Positions 1 to 10,867 are shown, counted from the first letter of the stretch. The stretch: DNA of 64,000 nt from Owenia fusiformis (GCA_903813345.2 CAIIXF020000006.1:26109936-26173935); one strand, 5' to 3'. Notes: generated from the sequence alone by a model not told the origin. Program-made: numbers and translations.

Positions 1-49
1 TTGATTGTTCAAGAATGTATCTGAATGGTCCAGTCCCTGAGTAACATAC

Positions 50-211
50 CTGCATACATGTTATAAAGGCGTTCGGCAAACTCAAATCCATGATGGTCAT
101 TCCAGAACATTAGCTCATCAATGATTACCTCACCAAAGTTGGACATTGCATTGTTTGGCCTCCCGAGGAAGATGTCGTTGTAGAGCTGGGGCGGGGCGGC
201 CCGATTGTCCG
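50..211 (-). CDS. LamG gene exon: end of domain 2
   Basis: The acceptor CTTTCACTTCCAG ends at 212 and the donor GTATGT begins at 49. It encodes DNRAAPPQLYNDIFLGRPNN, then GEVIIDELMFW and ERLYNMYAG. This matches the LGRPN...DELFFW end of domain 1. The gene continues leftwards out of the window. Confidence 0.76.
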
Positions 212-3200
212 CTGGAAGTGAAAGAACTGGATGTTCAATGCAACTTGGTGTTACTGATACGAATAGGGGGGGGGGGGGTATTCTAGTCATCTACTAGACA
301 GCTGCGATACCCTACTTGCACTTACAATGAAACATGTGCAGCAAAACCTGTATATACGAGCACCTCTATAATCTATACACTGCTCAGTGTGACCCCTTTT
401 TGCTGCTCACACTCTGCTTTATATTTTTTGTTAATTAACCTTGTAATGTGAACACTTGCCAATACCAACACCTTTGGCCTGCTCCAGGGGTGCTGGGATG
501 AAACAGGTTTTACTATTGTTATAAGAACAAGTATAGTGAAACCTGTGAATTTGAACACCCCTAGTAGAGGTGGAACACTTTTGAGAATACCAATGCAAAT
601 TGACTTAATGCTAAATGAACCTGTATAAGTTGAATACAAGCGGCACACTTTTTATTGAGTTACCAAAGTTGTTCCACTTAGACAGGTTCTAGTGTAGGTA
701 TATAAAACTTATTCTCACGTTCTTCATCTTCATCAACTTCGACTCCATCAACGTAGAATTGCATCTCATTAAGGTCTTTATCCCAGGCAAGGATTAAATG
801 GTGCCATATTCCCTTCACTGGTTCATCCCATGATGTCTTCCACCACTTTGTAGTGGTACTCATCCATGCAAGCAGCTTCCCGTTTTTCCAAAGTACAGTT
901 ATGCCGTGGGATTTTTCCGTTTGGCCTCCGCTTGAGAAGTAATACATATCCGATTTTGAGTCCTTGGAGCCAATTTTCATCCAAAACGATAGCGTTGCTC
1001 CGCCCTCCTCACACTTTTCTAGGTCACCTGAAATATAATTTGTAGAGATATGGTCATCAGTGTCCGCATCGACACATTTTATATGAATTTTATAAAGGGT
1101 ACTCTTGTAATATTATTTCAGTAGTCTATAATGGTCTCGACTTGTTGGTCGACTTATTGGCCTTTTTAACACTACAGTTGTCAGGAATGCAACCACGCTA
1201 TGATTTTGGACTGCTCCAGTGCTTTTCTCGGGGGAAATAGACCCATGTGTCATAAAATACTAAATAAATTCATGGACGTCTTTAATTTGATAAATCTAAA
1301 TATTCATAACATCAACATTTTAGAACTTTTGATTTACATTATATACTTACCAAAACAATCTTGCCTGAGGTCCGCAAACGGATTAAATAAGTTAACATAT
1401 TGGTTTATTCCATTCAACGAAATTCCTTTCCCCACTCTTCCCTTTACGGTTACTGGGTTGTTATAAACAGTCCCAGATAGACCAGCCCCTGGGATAGTAT
1501 TCCCACGAACTTCCTCCATAGGCGCGTAATACGCCAGACTCTCCGAGAAGACATCGAAGAACGCTTCGATGAAGTCCCCATGCTTCCAAGAATCCCAAAA
1601 GAAGAGCTCATCAAATACTGCCTCGCCGTAATACCCAAGTATGTCGTTAGGTCTGCCAAGCACGACTTGGTGTTTAGGTTTCGGGGGACCTGGGCGGCCA
1701 GTTCCTAAATTAAAACATTTAACCAATTGATCAATACATGGAATAGCAGGTACAATCAGAATAGGAACACTAAAAACAAAAAGTCACAAGTTAATGAAAA
1801 GTAAACCCCAATATCCAAACCAATATTGTGTTCTCACAACAAAGAAGTACAGCAGAGACAAATTGACAGAGCACACAGCCCTCCCTACTGTTCTACAACA
1901 ATTAAAGTACAAGTAATTCAAAACCACAAGCCATTGAAATCACAGCAGAGACAAACTGACAAAGCACACAGCCCTCCCTACTGTTCTTCAACAATTAAAG
2001 TACAAGTAATCCAAAACCACAAGCCATTCAAATCACAGCAGAGACAAATTGACAAAGCACACAGCCCTCCCTACTGTTCTTCAACAATTATAGTACAAGT
2101 AATTCAAAACCACAAGCCATTCAAATCACAGCAGAGACAAATTGACAAAGCACACAGCCCTCCCTACTGTTCTTCAACAATTAAAGTACAAGTAATCCAA
2201 AACCACAAGCCATTCAAATCACAGCAGAGACAAATTGACAAAGCGCACAGCCCTCCCTACTGTTCTTCAACAATTATAGTACAAGTAATTCAAAACCACA
2301 AGCCATTCAAATCACAGCAGAGACAAATTGACAAAGCACACAGCCCTCCCTACTGTTCTTCAACAATTATAGTACAAGTAATTCAAAACCACAAGCCATT
2401 CAAATCACAGCAGAGACAAATTGACAAAGCGCACAGCCCTCCCTACTGTCTTCAACAATAATAGAGTCCATTTCACTGCTTCATTTCGTCAGTAGAACGG
2501 CAAAAATAAGAAATTGGAGATTTTTTAGTTTTTTGTGCAATAAGCCTATGCCGCCTTGTAATTTGAAGAATTTCAGCCATGTTAATCTTATTGAAAATAA
2601 CATGGCAGAGAAACATCCAAATATAAGAGGCCACACACTTTATAAGCCAAACTAGAAACAATGCAAGATATACAAATGTCATTCATGTACATTATGAATA
2701 CACTTTTCCATATATTATTGCACAATGGTCTCCCAATTTCTTATTTTTGCCGTTCTACTGACGAAATGAAGCAGTGAAATGGACTTTCTAGTACAAGTAA
2801 TTCAATACCACAATCCATTCAAATCACAGCAGAGACAAATTGACAAAGCACACAGCTGAAAGTTGAAATCATTCATTCAAAAGATAATTCCCGATTACTT
2901 TGACATAAAAATGTGTTACTTTATTGTTTCAAAATGTTGATACAATGTTATCACTGCCATTTGATAAGGTTTAGGTAATAGAAACCTCCCCGCACTGACA
3001 TGCATGTTAACCTTTTTTCTTTAGTCTCTCTTGGGGTCATTTCAACTTTTATATACAATTCCATCTTAAAGCACTAGATAATAGCACAATCCACCCTCCG
3101 ATAGCGGGGCTTTAAAATCCATTTTCATATTTTTCTTTGAAAGGAAGACGATATTTCGACTATTTAGGATTAATGATCCGAATTCTTTAAGGCTTACCTG

Positions 3201-3734
3201 TATGATCCTCCATCACCTCTTCCCCATTTATAAATAACTGGAGCCCCTCGTCTTTCCTCCATGTCAGTAGCACGTGTGTCCATTCATGCCGCGGTGGATT
3301 CATAAACCGCGTCTCCCACGTCCTAGTGGATGTACTCACCCATGCCCACAATACCCCATACTGAATAAATACTGTTGTTCCGTATGAATTCCCACTTTGG
3401 CCACCGCTTGAGAAATAATACATTTCTTCGGTATTTTTGGCGCCAAATTTTATCCACATGGCGAGTGTGTAACCCATGGGACACAAATTGAGGTCCCCGA
3501 AGCATTCATTTTCATGCGTCCCCAGATCAACCCATTGGTTGTTGCCATCGAGTGATAAACCATGCCCCACTTTGGAGTCTATAGCTTGAGGATTATTATA
3601 TAGTGTTGCATTAATGTTGATGCCCTGTAGAAGGTTTCCCTGCGTGTCATCAAATGAGATATAGTAAACGGGATCGGACATCTTCATCGATATCGGGGAA
3701 TAGAGTTTCTCGTACTCTCCTCCAACCATACCCA
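50..3734 (-). CDS. Tandem laminin-G/concanavalin-A-like domain protein, 4 exons, partial at both ends
   Basis: Four minus-strand exons (3734-3198, 1704-1351, 1027-719, 211-50) join in frame at GT-AG sites. Every junction is phase 1 and every exon length is a multiple of three (537, 354, 309, 162 nt), giving about 454 residues. The product holds two jelly-roll domains of the LamG_3/concanavalin-A-like type. Each shows SLDGNNQWV or SLNGINQYV, a CFGDLxxC cysteine pair, MYYFSSGGQ, an FxNGEEV or FYVDGVEV strand and a terminal LGRPNxxxxxxGExxxDELxFW block. A short proline-rich GRPGPPKP loop sits in domain 1. Such domains bind glycans or proteins outside the cell; the ligand here is unknown. The last exon ends at a GTATGT donor 49 bp from the window edge, so more protein lies to the left. 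The 5' end (signal peptide) was not found. Confidence is high for the exons and the fold, low for a specific role. Confidence 0.82.
719..1027 (-). CDS. LamG gene exon: core of domain 2
   Basis: The acceptor is ATATTTCAG at 1030-1028 and the donor GTGAGA follows 719. It encodes DLEKCEEGGATLSFWMKIG, MYYFSSGGQ, a WHHLILAWDKD strand and FYVDGVEVDEDEER. It aligns with the middle of domain 1 in the first visible exon. Confidence 0.78.
1351..1704 (-). CDS. LamG gene exon: end of domain 1 and start of domain 2
   Basis: The acceptor is TTTAATTTAG and the donor GTAAGTAT. The split glycine codon joins HTG to TGRPGPPKP. The exon holds VVLGRPNDILGYYGEAVFDELFFW (domain 1 end, named in two parts: VVLGRPND and DELFFW), a linker, then TVYNNP, KGISLNGINQYVNLF and the first cysteine of the DCFG pair. 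The domain boundary therefore lies inside an exon. Confidence 0.8.
1850..2461 (+). repeat. 93-bp minisatellite in LamG intron, about 7 copies
   Basis: About seven near-identical 93-bp units each begin CAGCAGAGACAAATTGAC. Consecutive starts (for example 1943 and 2036) are exactly 93 bp apart. Because 93 is a multiple of three, a 211-codon frame stays open by chance. The array lies in the intron between the first two visible LamG exons. A partial copy at 2790-2866 lies on the far side of an inserted element, so the array was once longer. Confidence 0.9.
2465..2787. mobile_element. MITE nested in the minisatellite, about 53-bp terminal inverted repeats
   Basis: AGTCCATTTCACTGCTTCAT at the left and its reverse complement at 2735-2786 form about 53-bp terminal inverted repeats around a centre with no clear coding. 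Minisatellite sequence lies on both sides. TA lies at both ends if the slightly unequal termini (GAGTCC and GAAAGTCC) are included, which suggests a Tc1/mariner-type insertion. No transposase is present. Confidence 0.8.
2867..3197. other. Intron remainder, no recognised feature
   Basis: AT-rich sequence between the minisatellite remnant and the LamG exon. I see no open frame, repeat or RNA gene. Confidence 0.5.
3198..3734 (-). CDS. LamG gene exon (first visible): most of LamG domain 1
   Basis: The acceptor TTACTTGCAG lies just before 3734 and the donor GTAAGC follows 3198. Translation runs from GMVGGEYEKL through DPVYYISFDD, SLDGNNQWVDLG, ECFGDLNLC, MYYFSSGGQ and FINGEEVMEDHTG. The reading frame stays open up to about 3831, but that upstream part lacks an ATG and is pyrimidine-rich. 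I read it as intron rather than a membrane segment. A start at the internal Met of GMVGG is possible, but the phase-1 acceptor favours a spliced upstream exon. Confidence 0.78.
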
Positions 3735-4240
3735 CTGCAAGTAAAATAGAGGCTGTCAGAAAAATAAGAAGTAAAGGCTGAATTGAAAAACCAAGCTCCG
3801 AGGGAGCATGCCCTCTGGCTACGTCCTTCACAAGCTATTATTTTACAGGCCATGATAATTTGGCTCAAATTTTGTTCCATCTAAATCAACTAACTAGTCA
3901 TTTTTAACAACATCAGGGTACTACTGGGCATTTTTCAAAATTTGGGCCGTAAGCGGAAATTTTTGGGTCCCCTTCCTTGTTTTCGTGGCCATCCCTGGTC
4001 TCTTGTTATTAACACCCCTGAGATCACAATGCGAAGTTGGTTAAGAATAAAAACATTTTTGTGTGTGGATGGGGGGAGGGGATTCAAGTCACCCCCCCAA
4101 ACCTGTCTACGGTCATGAAGGTGTTTAACATGTTAATAGAATTAGCGAAACTTTAATTAATTAGCGATAAAAAGTGGAAAAATTAGCAAATTAAAATGAC
4201 TCCCCGCACCAAGCTTACCAATCCAAATATCAAAGTTATG
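3735..4240. other. Presumed LamG upstream intron or flank, no recognised feature
   Basis: It contains the pyrimidine-rich tract before the exon acceptor at 3735 and short C or G runs. A first exon with a signal peptide was looked for on the minus strand and not found. Confidence 0.4.
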
Positions 4241-4322
4241 TACCCTGCGTGCAGAGTCTAGTTAAACTACTGAAGACGAAGCTCTCTTTTAAGAAGTGAA
4301 GTCAAACGATTGCAAAGGGTAA
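4241..4322. mobile_element. 82-bp dispersed element, copy 1
   Basis: TACCCTGCGTGCAGAGTCTA ... GCAAAGGGTA recurs at 59218-59298 with the same ends and core (ACTGAAGACGAAGCTC). The ends TACCCT/AGGGTA are inverted. Likely a very short MITE. Confidence 0.6.
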
Positions 4323-4684
4323 AGTTATGTAGCATCACATTTAAAATATGAAGATAGTCGAATGATTATAGACAATTTCTTCTCAGTACACAGGTACTTG
4401 ACCTGTACTTTAAAATGGCAAATCTCAAGCGATGAAGGGCCATGATGTTAGTGTATGATAACAGTAGTCATATCATATGATTCTTTGGCCCTTTCTTTCT
4501 TATCATATATAAACTTTGCGAAAAAAACGAATATAAAGAAAACTTCTACACCTGGTTAACCAATCATTTTGATCGTTTTACTAGTAAATCAATTTTTACA
4601 TATATAAGTTTGATATTTGATATCAAAGGCTAGTTGATGGTCCGTTGCCGATGGTGTGTTTTCGTTTACGTTATGTGCAGTGTT

Positions 4685-4780
4685 ATGCCTGGGTCACATT
4701 TCCTCTGATTCATCGGCTGGCGCCCGGCCGATTGAGTATTTCAGTGTTTAAATCATACAATTTTAAACAAAATACTCAAT
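4685..4780. mobile_element. Partial palindromic MITE (other copy at 10271)
   Basis: ATGCCTGGGTCACATTTCCT, CGCCCGGCCGATTGAGT and AATACTCAATC match the left half and centre of the complete element at 10271-10406. The right arm is missing. Confidence 0.65.
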
Positions 4781-5016
4781 CAAATATATTCACGATGCAT
4801 CATTTAACATGCATTTGCAAATTTACAGAGGGTATTTGAAATCATTGAATTAAAAAATGATGTTTTTTACAAATCTCGAGGACATAGCCATGTGTTAATT
4901 GATCGTTCATATGATGGTCAATTCAAAAAGCAACTAGGCTGTACACGTGGAGGTCTACATATCCAGGTAAGAGCAAAAATATAATGAAAGATGCGATTTC
5001 TGAGCGTACCTGAGAA

Positions 5017-5966
5017 TATAAATCATTAATTTTGAGTTTAGAACAAACTCAAAAGCACAACATTTCAATTTCGCGGGTAAGTGTTTTAGGTAAGCATTTT
5101 GATAATCAAAATTAAATTTTGCGAGGGATGTTTTTATATTTTGATGTTTGCGTTTACACCAATCTTAAATTTCCGGCTAATTCAAGTCTTATTTGATTTT
5201 ACTCTCTATCCAATGAAGAAAGAAAATTAGTTTGTTTTGTAAAAGCATATCACATGTATCACGGAAGGCAGTGCAAGTTGAAATGTGCTAAACACGACAT
5301 GTGCATGCTTGTAACGTTTTTCACAACCTAAACGTGAACGGAAAATATTTAAGCGATACATTTGTGTGGGCGATTGGTCATACGTATAGGTTGGCGTTTC
5401 GACTTTATATGCAAACTTAAACTCCCTTATAACGACATCAATGTACTAAAGAAAACACCAATACTCGTAAATGAAATGAGGTAAGCCAATAATTCAAGTT
5501 TTTCATAGGCCTTCTTAGAACATTGTAATAGCTTGTCAAAACACAATGCAAATAAATAAATAAAAAGGATGTATCAAAAAAGATAAGATTTTTAATGTGA
5601 AGTCCAGATTTGCGTGACAACGACAACCTGTCCATATGATGACTAGTATGTAAGCGCATGCGCAAGTGCCAACCGGAAAACATTAAAAATGGTTACAGAG
5701 CGAAAAAGAAAACATTTAAGAGCAGGCCTACACCAGTCAGAAGGAAATTAAACCCCAACTATCCCAAATCACAATCAAACGTGAAAAGAAACGGTCCCCT
5801 TCTCCCACCATTCAAGTACCAACATCACAATCCGAGACCATTACACCAAGGGAATTGACCCATTCATACTGAAATATGAAGTACTTGGCTGGCCTTCTGA
5901 GGTCGACAGAGGTTTCTAGACTCGCATCGCATCCACAAGTTGAAAAGCAAAGTGAAACGTAACTGG
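5017..5966 (+). pseudogene. Decayed member of the peptide/collagen-like family
   Basis: The pieces are in the same order as in the intact gene at 8.1 kb. They are a TATAAAT box (5017-5023) in AATATAAATCATTAATTTTG; a short exon with a GTAAGTG donor at 5077; an exon-2 start after CCAG near 5607 with ACAACGACAACCTGTCCAT and ATGATG, followed at once by TAG; then, after about 230 unrelated bases, ATGAAGTACTTGGCTGGCCTT at about 5878. The copy then jumps to CTAGACTCGCAT and CAAGTTGAAAAG. The hydrophobic core of the signal peptide is deleted and the frame ends at GTGAAACGTAA. The 230-bp insert contains an unrelated 66-codon frame. I read this as a broken paralogue. Confidence 0.7.
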
Positions 5967-6690
5967 GTTCAATTCAGTTCAGTAGTTTAACTTAATTATG
6001 CTCATTTTCACTTACAAGTTATGAAAAATCTCAGGTTACAAGTCGCCTTCGTCACAGTAAATGAACATATAAACGTTTACACTTTGTAATAGAAATTGTA
6101 TTTTTGATGGGCTTTTACTCCAAGATAAAAAGGGCAAAGAAACCAATGAATGATCGTAATTTTTTGAGTGAAATTATTATAAACTACAAACTCAAAAATA
6201 TTTTGAGAAAATTAAATCTTGTTTTCACACATGCAAAGTATGCGTAATTGTAAGAACTTTGACGCCTGATAAACTTTAAATCCTTTCCACCATTTTCTAT
6301 TTTCTAGACATGCAAGCAATCTTCATACCTTTAGAGATAGGTTTTTGAAAAGGCTGCAAAATATAAAATCATAACCTGAATTCTCACGGTAGAACTAGAA
6401 TAGTATATTCATTTCAATAGAGCTCATTGTAGAATTATGTTTTGATGGTTTTAAAAACTAGAATACTCAATTGTTTTGCGTGATAAGTAAAATGTAGACG
6501 AATGGAACTGCCAAATGCATTTAGTACTATTCAATTTACTTAGATATTCATTCATTCATTCAACGGTAACATATTATGATTTAAAATATTGTAATAGAAT
6601 AAAATATAAGTTGACACAGCAAAAGGACCAAAATGGAATAACAAGATATCCATTGTAAAATATAAAAAGTAAAGCCATCCCGGCGTAGTC
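5967..6690. other. Intergenic, no recognised feature
   Basis: AT-rich spacer between the decayed copy and the promoter of the intact peptide gene. No open frame or repeat was recognised. Confidence 0.5.
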
Positions 6691-6694
6691 GAAA

Positions 6695-6701
6695 ATATAA
6701 A
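6695..6701 (+). promoter_or_regulatory. TATA box of peptide gene
   Basis: TATAAAT lies within AAAATATAAATCATTGATTTTG. The same context occurs 5' of the decayed copy (5017), so it is conserved between paralogues. It lies about 70 bp before the first-exon donor. Confidence 0.55.
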
Positions 6702-6724
6702 TCATTGATTTTGATCCAAACACA

Positions 6725-6769
6725 AATCTTCAGCCGTGGAAACAAACTCAAAACATTTTCAGTTCACAT
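6725..6769 (+). other. Untranslated first exon of peptide gene (start approximate)
   Basis: The donor is ACAT|GTAAGTGTTGTT at 6769/6770. The exon body ACTCAAAACATTTTCAGTTCAC resembles the segments at 5040-5076 and 10950-10997, which end in GTAAGTGTT donors too. The transcription start is inferred from TATA spacing only. Confidence 0.5.
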
Positions 6770-7614
6770 GTAAGTGTTGTTGAAATAATGACACTTTTTA
6801 ATTTCATGATTCATCAACAATTGCTCTTTTTCTTTCGATCGAAATCAGGAAATGGCGTCAAAACTGGCATTACATGCTGCAAAAATCATTGAAAGACCTT
6901 ACAGCAACCGTAGTTTTTTGTCTCCACAAAATCAAAATTCACAGTACGGCTACCGTAGCAAATGTAACGGCTAAGGTATATGACCGTAGAATTTCCACGA
7001 CAGCCGTAGAATTATTGGTCGTAGAAATAACAGACCACACGGTCGCCATATACGGTCGGCGAATTTGCTATCAAAGCGATCGCTTAAAAAGACGAGAGGA
7101 CTCTACTCTTGTTTCTCGAAAATATACCTTACTAGTAGTTGATCATGATTCTTTTTGTTCTCTACGACAGAATGAAATTTGAAGAGTCATCCGGGGAATT
7201 CGTACATGGATTATGGCTTCTAACTAGATCACAGTCGTTACTAGTATTTTCCAGCATTGCCAGTGAGAGTGCAATAGTAGCTCAAAAGGGAACTATGTCA
7301 ATGTTATTGTATTCATAGCCGTTGTCAGTCAGACAGGCATGAGGAAGACGAGACAACTTTATATGACTTCGCTTGTGTGTATATTGGTGTACCAAAATGC
7401 TTGGAAATTTTCAATTGAATTCGTTAACGTCACAAAATGAGAAATTATATTGATGATTAGAGTGTGCTACCCACGTTTAGATTTTCTGAAAAATAAAATG
7501 CTGACACTAGTTAGTCCAAAAAGTAGTGATTCTGCCTTCTCGTGAAATCGTTGAAAATTAAAAATTGAATTTTCAGGTCAACAACTCTGATTTGCGCAGT
7601 TATTTACCATTATT

Positions 7615-7800
7615 CAAAAAAAAAGTTTTCTGAAAAAGGCTGGGTAAAATCTCCATTGAACAATGTTGAAAAAGTGTATTTACTCTTATTAGAAACCTAC
7701 CTTAATTTTAAATCATCACATTCCGCATGTCAATAAGTTCATATAGTTACATTCCAATGGTGTTTTAAGTTGATCCAAATGGAATTACTTGTTCGATTAA
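7615..7800 (-). repeat. Dispersed repeat, copy 1 (other copies 43185 and 45306)
   Basis: Reverse complement of 43185-43375. Shared words include CAAGTAATTCCATTTGGATC, GGAATGTAACT, TGAACTTATTGACATG and TTTTTCAACATT. It lies in the intron of the peptide gene. Confidence 0.65.
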
Positions 7801-8089
7801 GAAATTAAGTGATTCTTGCTATATGTTTCCATGTATTCTGGCCCCACCAACACCCATGCTACCATCTATTTTCCCATTTGTACAGAAAATAGTGTATTTT
7901 AATAGCTTCTCAAAAGTTTGCAAATAAAAAACCTTAAAATGGCGCATCAACAGATGATAATGCCAAACAACTTTATCTATACTACCGATACTTGTTTAAT
8001 TAGATGATACTTCATTTTCATTCTGAATACAAATGTATTCTAATTATCTTTTTGAATTCCAGTTCACGTTACCACGACAACCTATCAAT

Positions 8090-8314
8090 ATGATGAAGTA
8101 CTTGGCTGTCCTTACTATTGTGGTATTCCTCATCGTCTTGTCTTCGGAGGATTCAAGCGCTTTCCAGACTCGCATGGCACAAGTTGAAAAGCGAGTGAAA
8201 CGTGCACGCGGCGGCGGGTTTCACGCTCGCATTGCAAAAGTTGAAAATCGAGTGAAACGTAGCGGATTCCAGATTCGATATGCCAATCACGGGCTCCAAA
8301 AGCAGCAAGTTTAA
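8090..8314 (+). CDS. Secreted 74-residue precursor with two RVKR processing sites
   Basis: Exon 2 starts after the acceptor GAATTCCAG (8062), and the first ATG of the ATGATG pair gives MMKYLAVLTIVVFLIVLSS, a clear signal peptide. The mature part is an imperfect repeat: FQTRMAQVEKRVKR (25-38), ARGGG, FHARIAKVENRVKR (44-57), then SGFQIRYAN and a QKQQV end. Both repeat ends fit the furin-type R-x-K-R consensus, and cleavage would release basic peptides of about 14-19 residues. That organisation is typical of neuropeptide, hormone or antimicrobial precursors, but I do not recognise the peptides. The upstream 57 nt are also open in frame but belong to the intron. The paralogue at 21.3 kb keeps the signal peptide and repeat but loses the RVKR sites. 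An AATAAA lies 435 bp downstream. Confidence 0.72.
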   Translation: MMKYLAVLTIVVFLIVLSSEDSSAFQTRMAQVEKRVKRARGGGFHARIAKVENRVKRSGFQIRYANHGLQKQQV

Positions 8315-8389
8315 CGCAATCCTCTGTTTGCACAGTGACTGATATCCCGACCATACAACCCGGAAGACGTTCATGAACGACAAAATGAA

Positions 8390-8555
8390 TAACCACCACA
8401 CCACCAGCGTTGCAAAATTTAATACGAAGAGCAGCCGAGATGATAGAAACTATAACCATACATTTATATAACCTAACACCTAAACACTTTCTGCATATGA
8501 AACATTTCAAGATCTTGCCACACGTATATAACAAAGCGAATTTCTAACTGAACAT
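8390..8555 (+). other. 3' segment shared with the collagen-like gene
   Basis: AGCGTTGCAAAATTTAATACG, split here as AGCGTTGCAAAATTT and AATACG, then GCAGCCGAGATGATA, CTGCATATG and AGCGAATTTCTAACT align with 24958-25125. It lies after the stop of the peptide gene and in another frame, so it may be 3' UTR. A CAACCCGGAAGACGTTCATG word just upstream (about 8355-8375) resembles the collagen repeat unit CCCGGAAGTCTAGTGAA. Confidence 0.6.
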
Positions 8556-8748
8556 GGCATGTTGATATGTAATGAATTGAATTAAGAAAAACTTAGCTAC
8601 CTAATATATAGACTATGTAATGAATATGGATATTATATGTAATGAATTGAATTAAAAAAACTTAGCTACCTATAAACAGCAATCTAAAGAATTTAAAATG
8701 TGTAATCATATAATTAACCCGTTATTAATTCAGAGAAACAAATAATTT

Positions 8749-8754
8749 AATAAA
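8749..8754 (+). terminator. Probable polyadenylation signal of peptide gene
   Basis: AATAAA in TTTAATAAAACCAATCTGTG, 435 bp after the stop codon. It is the first canonical hexamer downstream of the shared 3' segment that I noticed. Confidence 0.4.
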
Positions 8755-8759
8755 ACCAA

Positions 8760-10100
8760 TCTGTGTTTTTCATATACATATATATTTGTAAAGTAATTAC
8801 TTAACTGCAACGGGGGGAGGGTGGGGGGTGGTCATGAAACAAGATTGTAGACATTAATGTGGAGGTCGAGGCAATATAAACAAGACACAGAGTGAACAGA
8901 ATCGCACCCTTGAATAGAATAGACAGTTTTCGGGACGGAAAATCCAAAATGGGCGCCTAAACATTTACCAAGAATGCCTCTAAACTAATCCGTTGTAGAC
9001 TTTGATACCAAAAAACATCTCTAAAAATTTCAGATGAATCCATGAAATGATTTGGAAGCCTCGACAGAAAGATTTAAGGACGGAAAATTCAAAATGGCCA
9101 CTACTGGTCAATCTTTTTCATTTTAGTAGCCGTTTTACTGATATCTTAATATCTTATTCAAAATTGAGAGCGAATGAGCATAACGGGTCTTTTAACTTTG
9201 TACATTTTAGACCACTCAAAATATATAACTTTTTTCATATCTTTACCGTCTTGGTAGATACAAAATAACACGTACCATTTAAAGTCATTGGATTATGAGC
9301 ATAGTCAGATAGAAGTGATGATATCATCAACAATGAAAATTATGGTGATTCGAGTGAAAGCATGAATTCAATGTTTTAAAGAACGCGGGACACAGACGTT
9401 GACGTATAGTGCTGCGGGAATTATATCATATTAACAGGAATTTTTGTGATATACTTAATGTTATTATATGATCATCCGAAAGCTTACTCACTACCTCATC
9501 GGGTTTTACTCACGGTATAATCGGAATACTCAGGCGGTAGCATCGGGTCCTATCGTACTCGTGGTATAATCGGGTCTTTTATTTTCAACTTTCACTGGTG
9601 ATTTCAATGATATGTAATGTATGGCAGTGAAATAAATTGATATATTTGCACCTATTGTATCGATCTTTGAACCAAATGGAGTAAATACAGCCATGGTTCT
9701 TACTTATTTAAGATGTAAAACATCATTCTAATATTTAAAAGTTGAATTTAGCGATTTGATAGTAAATATTGCATAAAGTACTCATTATTCTGCAAACATG
9801 AGTGCCTAGAACAACAACTATATCGGTTACAAACAATTCTGTGTTTTATCTATTTCTTATATTGAGAAATTCAATATATAATTATAAACAGGAGTTTATT
9901 AACTTATCCCCTACATTTTCAGACATCTTCGGGTCTTTGCTCGGCGGTAGGTTGTATATACGCGGGTAGACTTTCCTCCGTGGATTTCGTTCGAGAGCTA
10001 GTAATGCTCTACATGTCTTCCTCATAAGTGTTCATCATACTTCGCGCATGCTCAGGAGAAAATCATCAACCAAACATGTTTATAAAACAATTTTGCGCTT
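8760..10100. other. Intergenic, no recognised feature
   Basis: AT-rich spacer with one G-rich run near 8810. Only short chance frames are present (for example 73 codons at 9047). Confidence 0.5.
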
Positions 10101-10209
10101 GCGCTGGTATGAAGCCTTGGAGACACTAATTTTGGTAAATATGATTTACGGTGTATACTTTTCTGCAGTTTGTGGGAGTTTGGGACATTAAATGTTGAAA
10201 TTCAAGAAG
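10101..10209 (+). repeat. Direct repeat, copy 1 (copy 2 at 12831-12937)
   Basis: GAAGCCTTGGAGACACT, GGTAAATATGATTTA and TTTTCTGCAGTTTGTGGGAG recur in order at 12831-12937 in the same orientation with few differences. Copy 1 lies about 0.8 kb upstream of a first-exon-like donor. Copy 2 precedes a similar AGTTCAG|GTAAGTTTTTG at about 12994. Confidence 0.75.
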
Positions 10210-10270
10210 TAGGCATATGTCTGAGTTAATGGTTTAATGATAAATGTGAACCTTGAATGCGTAATGCTTT

Positions 10271-10406
10271 ATGCCTGGGCCACATTTGCTCCGATCCATC
10301 CGCCCGGCCGATTGAGTGTTTTGCTCAATATTGTATTCAATTTTGAATAAAATACTCAATCGGCCGGGCGCCGCAGTGAAAATCGGAGCAAATGAGACCA
10401 AGGCAT
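10271..10406. mobile_element. Palindromic MITE, 136 bp
   Basis: ATGCCTGGGCCACATTTGCT ... AATGAGACCAAGGCAT, with inner arms CGCCCGGCCGATTGAGT/ACTCAATCGGCCGGGCG, form an almost full-length foldback. The flanks offer at best a TTT duplication. A half copy is at 4685. Confidence 0.75.
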
Positions 10407-10585
10407 TTTGTATGCGTGAAACAAATACTCTAATGGCCTAATCTCAATTTGCCTGCATTCAATATAACATTGGAATGATGGTTATCTGCATAATAAATTA
10501 TGAACCACACGTCTAACTTCGACACAATTCAATAAAGTATTCAGTATCGCTATAATCGCCACATGCCAGTGTGATTTAATACAAA

Positions 10586-10867
10586 ATGATGAATGTGCTC
10601 TTTATTACGTGCATGCGCAAACCGCCAACTAAGCATTGTCTAACGAAGCTACCTGTTACATTGGCAAAAAAGCTTCGTTGGGATCTAACCTCCGTTGAAT
10701 TTTCTACTCAATTGCTTCGTTATCAACTAAGCTTTTCTAACGAAGGTGGAGGTGTTACACTGGCCCAAAATTGCTCTTACGAAGCTTTTTGTCAAAATGC
10801 TTCGTGGCAAGCATTTCAAAATGGACATACAGTGCTTTTAAAAGGTCAGACACGTGCAGTAATGTAG
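10586..10867 (+). other. 93-codon open frame, not assigned
   Basis: An open frame just upstream of the collagen-like gene's first exon. It has no signal peptide, recognised domain or similarity to its neighbours. The DNA repeats AACGAAG and GAAGCTT words in both orientations, which suggests repeat-derived sequence rather than a gene. Confidence 0.15.

Noticed and set aside
1826-2461. 211-codon plus-strand frame
   Set aside because: It is seven copies of a 93-bp intronic repeat, open because the period is divisible by three, with no domain or upstream exon.
3735-3831. N-terminal membrane anchor for the LamG protein
   Set aside because: It has no ATG, lies upstream of a strong acceptor and is explained by the polypyrimidine tract.
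6874-7182. 102-codon frame upstream of the peptide gene
   Set aside because: It lies in the intron between the first exon and exon 2. It repeats GTAGAA/CCGTAG words and has no signal or domain.
8130-8534. 134- and 83-codon antisense frames over the peptide gene
   Set aside because: They are shadows of the plus-strand gene, which has a signal peptide and a paralogue in the same frame.
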